Origin: Desulfosporosinus sp.
Lineage (GTDB): Bacteria > Bacillota > Desulfitobacteriia > Desulfitobacteriales > Desulfitobacteriaceae
Reading direction: 5' to 3'
Length of the DNA stretch: 7,524 bases
Assembly (NCBI GenBank): GCA_016278585.1
Contig: JADQBO010000009.1
Location: forward strand, 1 to 7,524
This document shows, in pieces, positions 1-4,376 of the stretch. How positions within the stretch are numbered: the first letter of the stretch is position 1; each line of letters starts with the position of its first letter. The notes under the pieces are model-generated. The model was not told where the DNA came from. It ran no database searches and saw only the letters and a list, made by a program, of their open reading frames with translations. Both the position numbers and the translations under genes were made by a program.

Positions 1-5
1 AGTAT

Positions 6-36
6 TATCTCAAAGGGAGTGCTCCCTTTCTAGATA
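6..36. repeat. Short imperfect palindrome (hairpin)
   Basis: The core is AAAGGGAG (12-19) and CTCCCTTT (22-29), a perfect 8-bp stem around the two bases TG. The outer arms TATCT (6-10) and AGATA (32-36) extend it with small unpaired bulges. It could end a transcript entering from the left or one leaving the minus-strand remnant, but neither strand has a convincing run of T after the stem. I therefore call it a hairpin of unknown role. The right flank TAGATACGTT (31-40) is also the exact complement of AACGTATCTA (97-106), so it could pair with the neighbouring palindrome instead. Confidence 0.6.
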
Positions 37-59
37 CGTTCGGTTTGACGCTTACGAAG

Positions 60-116
60 AAACGGGGGGACAGGTACGTTGTTTCATTTGAAAAAAACGT
101 ATCTATCCCCCCGTTT
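60..116. repeat. REP-like long imperfect palindrome
   Basis: The left arm begins AAACGGGGGGACAGGTACGT (60-79) and the right arm ends AACGTATCTATCCCCCCGTT (96-115). They pair over more than 20 positions: ten perfect outer pairs (AAACGGGGGG with CCCCCCGTTT), then a stretch interrupted only by a C/A mismatch and a G/T wobble, with a small A/T-rich loop around 85-90. G-rich hairpins containing a GGGGACAGGTAC-like core are, as general knowledge, often scattered in clostridial genomes and linked to IS200-like REP-associated transposases. No transposase is present here, so REP/RAYT identity is an inference. A plain transcription terminator is less likely because no T-run follows the stem. Confidence 0.55.
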
Positions 117-138
117 AGGCTTGACGGATTTATAGAAT

Positions 139-309
139 CTATTCTAGATATCTCTGAGTAAAAGGTACATAGGTTTGGATTTCGTCATTTACGAGAGAGT
201 CGGATATAACACTACTTCCACCTAAGATATAGACATTCTTTACGGTTTGAGGAACCTTTTCCATGAACGCCTTAAATCCTTCGGGTGATCCTCCAGCTGA
301 AGTAAAGTT
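139..309 (-). pseudogene. C-terminal remnant of a cell wall-binding repeat 2 protein
   Basis: On the minus strand an open frame ending in TAG at 139-141 reads TSAGGSPEGF, then KNVYILGGSSVISDSLVNDE, and ends QRYLE. The VYILGG...VISDSLV pattern is the hallmark of cell wall-binding repeat 2 (CW_binding_2, PF04122), used by clostridial S-layer and autolysin-type proteins to attach to wall polymers. Only about 57 residues, half to two thirds of one repeat, are recognisable. The frame meets TAA codons at 337-339 and 343-345, and there is no start codon, signal peptide or further repeat. It is therefore a truncated relic whose N-terminal part is gone. The breakpoint lies near 305-335, where the sequence becomes A+T-rich promoter-like DNA for the next gene. 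A REP-like palindrome sits just past its stop codon, so rearrangement through repeats is plausible. Confidence 0.8.
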
Positions 310-445
310 AGCTTTACATATAATGTTAAGTGTGTTTTACATTTATTTTAAGATTATGGTCACAGTCCCTATTTTTATGGTAAATTTTGGATCAATCCAA
401 ATTTTAATTCATAAACTATTCTATAGTTCATTAGAGCTAAAATAT

Positions 446-452
446 GGAGGTG
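446..452 (+). promoter_or_regulatory. Ribosome binding site fixing the Sm-like gene start
   Basis: GGAGGTG matches the anti-Shine-Dalgarno sequence well and lies 5 nt before the ATG at 458. It decides the start: the same frame is open back to an ATG at 263, but that upstream part runs antisense to the CW-binding remnant, has no ribosome binding site, and reads as low-quality hydrophobic sequence. Confidence 0.85.
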
Positions 453-457
453 ACAAA

Positions 458-709
458 ATGTCAGTTGGAGATTATTATTTCCTATGTCACAGATATAGAG
501 GTAGGGCAGTTGAAATCAGTACTCTTGACGGAAGAATTCATAGAGGTATTATTGGGGATGTTGACAATAGTAGCGTGTATTTACAACCGCTTAGTCGCAC
601 AAGAAATTTGGGTGGCTTTAGCTACGGTTATGGTTATCCCGGTTTTGGCGCGGGAATTGCGTTAGGTTCGATTGCCACATTGGCTTTACTTCCACTATTC
701 TTTATCTAA
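458..709 (+). CDS. Small Sm-like (LSM-type) protein with hydrophobic C-terminal tail
   Basis: This 83-residue protein has no known function. Residues 8-45 (LCHRYRGRAVEI, then DGRIHRGIIGDV, then SVYLQPL) show the alternating beta pattern of an Sm/Hfq-like barrel, with the conserved 'G..V.I.T.DGR.HRG.I..V....V.L.PL' rhythm seen in short uncharacterised proteins of Bacilli and Clostridia. Residues 51-69 form a Gly/Tyr/Phe-rich linker (GGFSYGYGYPGFGAG). Residues 67-83 (IALGSIATLALLPLFFI) are almost wholly hydrophobic and run to the last residue, suggesting a membrane anchor or packed tail. There is no signal peptide. The family resemblance is from memory. Whether it binds RNA is unknown, and the tail argues for a membrane-linked role. 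It is a single-gene unit behind a strong ribosome binding site, closed by the hairpin at 743-777. The start at 458 is preferred over the in-frame ATG at 263. Confidence 0.8.
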   Translation: MSVGDYYFLCHRYRGRAVEISTLDGRIHRGIIGDVDNSSVYLQPLSRTRNLGGFSYGYGYPGFGAGIALGSIATLALLPLFFI

Positions 710-742
710 TTTTATGGCAGATCTTTCTAAGAATTTAACGTA

Positions 743-777
743 AAAAGACTGAGGGCTGAGTTTAGCCCTCGGTCTTT
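743..777. terminator. Bidirectional rho-independent terminator between convergent genes
   Basis: AAAAGACTGAGGGCT (743-757) pairs with AGCCCTCGGTCTTTT (763-777), with one T/G wobble and a 5-nt loop (758-762). The A-run on one side and the T-run on the other let it work on both strands: for the Sm-like gene (stop at 709) and for the protease gene coming from the right. The stop codon (762-764) and last codons of the protease gene lie inside the right arm, so that gene ends within its own terminator. Confidence 0.85.
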
Positions 778-1622
778 TCGTCTATCTGTACCGGTGATGT
801 CATTGTTAGTTTGCTTGATTTATTCGTTAGTGTAAATCGTCTAGGTAAATTTAACTGGGCTATCATATCCGTTGGGCTATTTAGAAGATCGTTAGATATT
901 AAGGTATTTGATTCTATATAGTTCTTGACTAATTGATAGCCTACACAATACCCTGCCATTTTGGGATAAGAAGATAAGCCATAAAGTATGTCTAGATGTT
1001 TGCGTTCAGTCTTTAATAGATTTCTGTTGGGTTTTATCAGGTTGTTCCATAGTTTCTCTAGTTCATCAATTGAGTGATAAGAGGTCCAGGTTGCTATAAA
1101 CTCTTCACCAAATCGTTCGCGGACTGCATTTTCAGCTAACCCTTCCAAAATAATTGTGTCAAGCAAGACGTAATCCTCTTCATTTTTTTTATAGTTAAAT
1201 AACCGACATACATGATTGTATTCATGTGTCAGCAATGACCTTATTTCCTTTTCCGAGGAATCTTTTGAAATAAATAAAAACAGCTTATCTTTAAAGGCTA
1301 GGCCTGACTTTCCATTAAAATCTGTTTTGATTCTCGGATTATTAAGATCTGATGGAAATATAAAGACAGGGACATTAGGCCCTTCCCACATTTTTTGAAG
1401 TTGTTGTTTTTCATCTTGGACAATTTCCCATACCTTATTATCTATTAACTTTCTCACTTGTTCGGTACCGTTCTTCAAGGGACGATACATTCCATGCAGG
1501 TTTAAATAATCATAGATTTCGTAGGCTTGAGCGCCCTCAAAATAATTCTTTAGCTTTTCACATAATTTAATGGGTTGCTGATATAAATCCACTAACCACT
1601 TGTCAGTTCTAATAACGCTCAT
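762..1622 (-). CDS. DUF2268 (YjaZ-like) predicted zinc-dependent protease
   Basis: This 286-residue protein has an HEYNH motif (residues 133-137, in SLLTHEYNHVCR), the HExxH signature that holds the catalytic zinc and general base. A conserved LEGLAE block at 159-164 probably supplies the third, glutamate ligand (E160). Together with GYCVGYQLV (224-232) this is the layout of DUF2268 (PF10026), a family of predicted Zn-dependent proteases that includes Bacillus subtilis YjaZ at similar length. There is no signal peptide or membrane segment, so it is likely cytoplasmic. The substrate is unknown. The ATG at 1620-1622 (minus strand) is preceded by AGGGG about 6 nt upstream. The gene diverges from the methyltransferase gene and converges on the Sm-like gene, so it is transcribed alone. 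All expected metal-site residues are present, so it is probably functional. Confidence 0.88.
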   Translation of the reverse strand: MSVIRTDKWLVDLYQQPIKLCEKLKNYFEGAQAYEIYDYLNLHGMYRPLKNGTEQVRKLIDNKVWEIVQDEKQQLQKMWEGPNVPVFIFPSDLNNPRIKTDFNGKSGLAFKDKLFLFISKDSSEKEIRSLLTHEYNHVCRLFNYKKNEEDYVLLDTIILEGLAENAVRERFGEEFIATWTSYHSIDELEKLWNNLIKPNRNLLKTERKHLDILYGLSSYPKMAGYCVGYQLVKNYIESNTLISNDLLNSPTDMIAQLNLPRRFTLTNKSSKLTMTSPVQIDEKTEG

Positions 1623-1659
1623 TTAGCACCCCTAGCTTTCATCCGGTCTAAGGCAAGAT

Positions 1660-1688
1660 GCAGTACTTAAATACACCTTAACCTTCAA
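1660..1688 (-). promoter_or_regulatory. Weak candidate promoter for the DUF2268 gene
   Basis: On the minus strand TTGAAG (1688-1683) and TACTGC (1665-1660) are spaced by 17 nt, about 40 nt upstream of the protease start codon. The -10 match is poor. Another possibility further out is TTGTAA with TATGAT at a 15-nt spacing, overlapping the divergent promoter. I list the first only as a candidate. Confidence 0.25.
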
Positions 1689-1702
1689 AGGAGGACTATA
1701 AA

Positions 1703-1731
1703 GTGACAATTTATCCTTGTGATCATACTAT
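1703..1731 (+). promoter_or_regulatory. Sigma-A-type promoter for the first methyltransferase gene
   Basis: GTGACA (1703-1708) and TACTAT (1726-1731) are separated by 17 nt, a good vegetative promoter. The expected transcript start near 1738 gives a leader of roughly 28 nt, in which AAGGATGTG (1750-1758) is the ribosome binding site for the TTG start at 1766. The -10 box sits in a short tandem ACTAT repeat (1727-1736). Confidence 0.6.
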
Positions 1732-1765
1732 ACTATAGTTATTTACAACAAGGATGTGACTGACA

Positions 1766-2485
1766 TTGAATTACACGTATCTCGATTGCTTGGCATCGTT
1801 TGGGGTCGGGGGGGCTCACCCCGGAGGACTAAAACTTACAAAACGAATTTTATCAAGGGAATATATAAACCAAGAAACGTCAATTCTTGACGTCGGATGT
1901 GGTACAGGTCAGACCTCTGCTTATATTGCAGAAAAATATCGGTGCTCTGTTACCTCCTTGGATAGTAATAATACAATGTTAATGAAAGCAAAACAAAGGT
2001 TTTTATCCTTAAAACTACCTATAAATAGTGTGTATGGAAGTGCTGAAAATTTACCTTTTCCTGATGGACTATTTGATTTCATTCTATCTGAATCGGTAAC
2101 ATCCTTTACAGATGTCCCCTTAGCACTTCGGGAATTTACAAGAGTGCTTAAACCAAAGGGTGTATTGCTTGCCATCGAAATGGTCCTTGAAGATTTACCT
2201 TCTAAGGAAGAAGTAAAAAGAACGCTTGACTTTTATGGAGTTTCTCAATTTTTTACAGAATCACAATGGCATAACCTTTTTAAGATGGCCGGTTTCAAAC
2301 AAATAGGGGTAGAAAAATTCAAGCAATTTGATGAAGATGAGAATGAAAATGATCTTGATTCTGCGTCTGATTTTTTACTTTCGGAAACAATCGATGACAG
2401 GTTACTTGATATTTTTGAAAAACATGAGTACCTGACAAAAATATATAGGGATAAACTAGGTTATTGTATATTTAGGTGTAGCTAA
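1766..2485 (+). CDS. Class I SAM-dependent methyltransferase (Methyltransf_11 type)
   Basis: This 239-residue protein has a Rossmann-fold methyltransferase core. Motif I is LDVGCGTGQT (41-50), the SAM-binding glycine loop. The acidic residue ending beta-2 is D66 (in VTSLDS). The SAENLPF block (92-98) covers the adenine side, FDFILSESVTSF (103-114) is motif II-like, and RVLKPKGVLL (126-135) is motif III. An N-terminal FGVGGAHPGG segment (12-21) and the C-terminal half, with SETIDDRLLDIFEKHEYL (206-223), probably shape the acceptor pocket. The closest relatives I recall are uncharacterised Bacillus and Clostridia methyltransferases beginning with the same FGVGGAHPGG stretch. The methyl acceptor is unknown. 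The start is TTG, supported by AAGGATGTG 7 nt upstream and by the family-like N-terminus. It stands alone behind its own promoter, and no clear terminator follows. Confidence 0.85.
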   Translation: MNYTYLDCLASFGVGGAHPGGLKLTKRILSREYINQETSILDVGCGTGQTSAYIAEKYRCSVTSLDSNNTMLMKAKQRFLSLKLPINSVYGSAENLPFPDGLFDFILSESVTSFTDVPLALREFTRVLKPKGVLLAIEMVLEDLPSKEEVKRTLDFYGVSQFFTESQWHNLFKMAGFKQIGVEKFKQFDEDENENDLDSASDFLLSETIDDRLLDIFEKHEYLTKIYRDKLGYCIFRCS

Positions 2486-2672
2486 GGTTGGGTGTTGCGA
2501 AGATCTAGACTTGGAAAAGGAGTTTTGGCAATCCATTACTTAGAAGGCTTTCTCAGTAAAGGAAAAAGATTCCGAGATATTGGATAGGAGCGGTTGAAGC
2601 GTATGGAGAAAAATGCTTTATCTGCCCTGAGTGGTATGAAGGACAAGTTTCATCTTTTTGTCTGGAAGATTA

Positions 2673-2681
2673 TGCTATAAT
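2673..2681 (+). promoter_or_regulatory. TG-extended -10 promoter for the ATPase-methyltransferase unit
   Basis: TGCTATAAT is a perfect consensus -10 (TATAAT at 2676-2681) with the TG extension one base upstream. No good -35 lies at 16-18 nt (the sequence there is TCTTTT/CTTTTT), which fits an extended -10 promoter. Transcription would start near 2688, giving a leader of about 37 nt with GGAGAAGG (2712-2719) as the ribosome binding site, 5 nt before the ATG at 2725. Confidence 0.65.
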
Positions 2682-2724
2682 AGTTGTAAAAGGTTGTCGA
2701 GGGACGGAGACGGAGAAGGTAACA

Positions 2725-3579
2725 ATGATCTATTTACGTAATTTTACATTTCCGGATGACGAGATGGAGTTTAACTTTTTCATAGAGATAAAAAGAACCT
2801 GCTATGACGTGTTCTATCCATTTAGGGTTTTATCAAGACATGGTTTTGAGAGAATCGATTTTGAGCCGGTTACGATTTTATATGGAGGAAACGGTTCGGG
2901 AAAATCTACTGCTTTAAATGTGATTGGTGAAAAAATAGGCATCCAGCGTGATTCTATTTATAATAAATCTAATTTCTATCCCGACTATATTAATATGTGC
3001 GGAATGCATCTGGAGGCCGACATCCCTGAAAACAGCAGAATTATTACCAGTGATGATGTTTTTGACTATATGTTAAATGTCCGTAATCTCAACGAAGGAA
3101 TTGACCAAAAACGAGATAAACTGTTTGAAGAATATCTGGATGCCAAGTATTCTCAGTTTCAAATGAAGTCCCTATCCGATTATGAACAGTTAAAAACAGT
3201 AAATATGGCTAGAAGCAAATCACAGTCTCGTTTTGTGAGAAAGAAATTGATGGCTAATGTGCGGGAATACTCCAATGGGGAAAGTGCATTCCTCTACTTT
3301 ACGGAAAAAATCTCTGAAAACGGGCTGTATATCTTGGATGAGCCTGAAAACAGTCTGTCACCCAAACGGCAGATAGAATTAATGAAATTTATTGAGGAAG
3401 CAGTACGGTTTTGGGACTGCCAATTTATAATTTCAACCCATTCTCCGTTTTTACTTGCCTTGAGGGGAGCAAAAATATATGATCTTGATGAGAATCCGGT
3501 GGATGTTAAAAGGTGGACTAAATTGGAAAATGTGCGGACCTACTATGAATTTTTCAAACGATATGAAAAAGAATTTTAG
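2725..3579 (+). CDS. AAA/ABC-type ATPase, AAA_21-like (COG3910-like)
   Basis: This 284-residue soluble ATPase has the ABC-ATPase set of motifs in order. Walker A is GGNGSGKST (54-62). An ABC-signature-like stretch is YSNGESAF (182-189). Walker B with its catalytic glutamate is LYILDEPENSLSP (201-213; D205, E206), followed by a D-loop-like segment, and the H-loop is FIISTHSPFLLAL (234-246, H239). The insert between Walker A and signature (about 70-180) is helical and charged. There are no membrane spans or permease genes, so it is not a transporter. It resembles stand-alone predicted ATPases of the COG3910 / AAA_21 kind, found in SMC-, RecF- and OLD-like contexts. Function is unknown: DNA or RNA maintenance and defence are possible, with no partner to decide. 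It is probably co-transcribed with the methyltransferase gene 56 nt downstream. All catalytic residues are intact. Confidence 0.85.
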   Translation: MIYLRNFTFPDDEMEFNFFIEIKRTCYDVFYPFRVLSRHGFERIDFEPVTILYGGNGSGKSTALNVIGEKIGIQRDSIYNKSNFYPDYINMCGMHLEADIPENSRIITSDDVFDYMLNVRNLNEGIDQKRDKLFEEYLDAKYSQFQMKSLSDYEQLKTVNMARSKSQSRFVRKKLMANVREYSNGESAFLYFTEKISENGLYILDEPENSLSPKRQIELMKFIEEAVRFWDCQFIISTHSPFLLALRGAKIYDLDENPVDVKRWTKLENVRTYYEFFKRYEKEF

Positions 3580-3635
3580 GCGGAAAAATGTTTGCCCAAT
3601 CGGTTGTGAGGATGTGAGGAAAGGAAGGGATAGCT

Positions 3636-4241
3636 TTGGGAGAGTTAGAGAAACATGCTCGCGTATTTAATATCATTGCACCTGTTTACAATAGATTCTT
3701 TCATTGGCAAGTCAAGAATTATCGCTCTATTTTGGATGAGTACGCAGATTTGTTGAATATTCCTCCTGGTGGCAAAGTATTGGATATAGGGTGTGGCACA
3801 GGGGCCTTAACATATTGTTTAGCTGAGCGTGGGTATCAGGTTGTGGGGGTTGATTTCTCTTCGTCAATGCTCAAAGCAGCCAGAAAGTCCACCCGGGGGA
3901 AGTCAATTGAATTTGAGCAGGGGGATGTCACCAAGGGGTTAGTTTTTCCGGACAAAAGTTTTGACTTAGTTCTCTCGTTTTATGTTCTGCACGGGTTGAG
4001 TTCTGAATTGCGTCAAAGTATATATGCTGAAGCCGGCAGGCTTTCCCGGGACCAGATCCTTTTCTACGATTATAACCAAAGACGACGGTTGTTTACAGAT
4101 ATCATCGAATGGGCCGAAGGTGGAGATTACTTTGGCTTTGTACGCCAAGGGGAAAAGGAAATGAGACGTTATTTCCATGAAGTTCGGAAGATAGATGTTG
4201 GCCCTCAGACTGCATTGTATTTTTGTTCGGCATCGAAATGA
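3636..4241 (+). CDS. Class I SAM-dependent methyltransferase (UbiE-like)
   Basis: This 201-residue protein opens with ARVFNIIAPVYNRFFHW (8-24), the N-terminal helix common in UbiE/COQ5-type and related methyltransferases. Motif I is VLDIGCGTG (48-56), the acidic end of beta-2 is D73 (in VVGVDFSSSMLKAA), an acidic GDV follows at 96-98, and FDLVLSFYVLHGL (109-121) is the motif II region. The short C-terminal part (ILFYDYNQRRR) lacks the longer cap of true UbiE, so a menaquinone role is unlikely and the acceptor is unknown. The start is TTG at 3636, preceded by AGGAAAGGAAGGG with suitable spacing. No better start lies in this frame. It follows the ATPase gene on the same strand with no terminator between them, and its unit ends at the hairpin at 4278-4305. 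It is not obviously a duplicate of the methyltransferase at 1766: beyond the SAM motifs they differ. Confidence 0.85.
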   Translation: MGELEKHARVFNIIAPVYNRFFHWQVKNYRSILDEYADLLNIPPGGKVLDIGCGTGALTYCLAERGYQVVGVDFSSSMLKAARKSTRGKSIEFEQGDVTKGLVFPDKSFDLVLSFYVLHGLSSELRQSIYAEAGRLSRDQILFYDYNQRRRLFTDIIEWAEGGDYFGFVRQGEKEMRRYFHEVRKIDVGPQTALYFCSASK

Positions 4242-4277
4242 CTTGACCGTATGGGGAATGAACTATTGGAAATAAGC

Positions 4278-4316
4278 AAGCATCTGCCGAAAAAGGCAGG
4301 TGCTTTATTGCTCTTT
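4278..4316 (+). terminator. Rho-independent terminator after the second methyltransferase gene
   Basis: AAGCATCTGCC (4278-4288) pairs with GGCAGGTGCTT (4295-4305) through one T/G wobble, with loop GAAAAA, followed by the T-rich stretch TATTGCTCTTT. It ends the ATPase-methyltransferase unit and separates it from the helicase genes. Confidence 0.85.
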
Positions 4317-4330
4317 GTTACGACACTTTA

Positions 4331-4339
4331 TGATATAAT
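4331..4339 (+). promoter_or_regulatory. TG-extended -10 promoter for the helicase operon
   Basis: TGATATAAT has a perfect TATAAT (4334-4339) with the TG extension. No consensus -35 sits at 17 nt (CTCTTT there), and TTGTTA and TTGCTC are at poor distances (13 and 20 nt). It lies directly behind the terminator hairpin. Transcription would start near 4346, about 30 nt before the helicase start codon. This is the same extended -10 style as the promoter of the ATPase unit. Confidence 0.65.
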
Positions 4340-4376
4340 CATTACAAATTATCCACTAAGAGGGAGACATTGATGT

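Noticed and set aside
263..457. N-terminal extension of the Sm-like gene from an upstream in-frame ATG at 263
   Set aside because: It has no ribosome binding site, its first part is antisense to the recognisable CW-binding remnant, and the strong GGAGGTG before the ATG at 458 gives a family-like N-terminus.
2603..2680. Possible small protein MEKNALSALSGMKDKFHLF... in the spacer before the ATPase gene
   Set aside because: The AGGAG is too far (12 nt) from the ATG, the stop overlaps the -10 box of the ATPase promoter, and other frames of the spacer are equally open over short stretches, so there is no support for a real gene.
2725..3579. ATP-binding subunit of an ABC transporter
   Set aside because: It has no permease or substrate-binding gene nearby, a long helical insert between Walker A and the signature, and an AAA_21/COG3910-like arrangement.
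3966..4178. Minus-strand open frame of 70 codons inside the second methyltransferase gene
   Set aside because: It is antisense to conserved methyltransferase sequence, with no recognisable product; a shadow frame.
1766..4241. The two methyltransferases as a recent tandem duplication
   Set aside because: Beyond the shared SAM-binding motif they differ in length, N-terminal segments and C-terminal halves; they are only distant members of the same fold.
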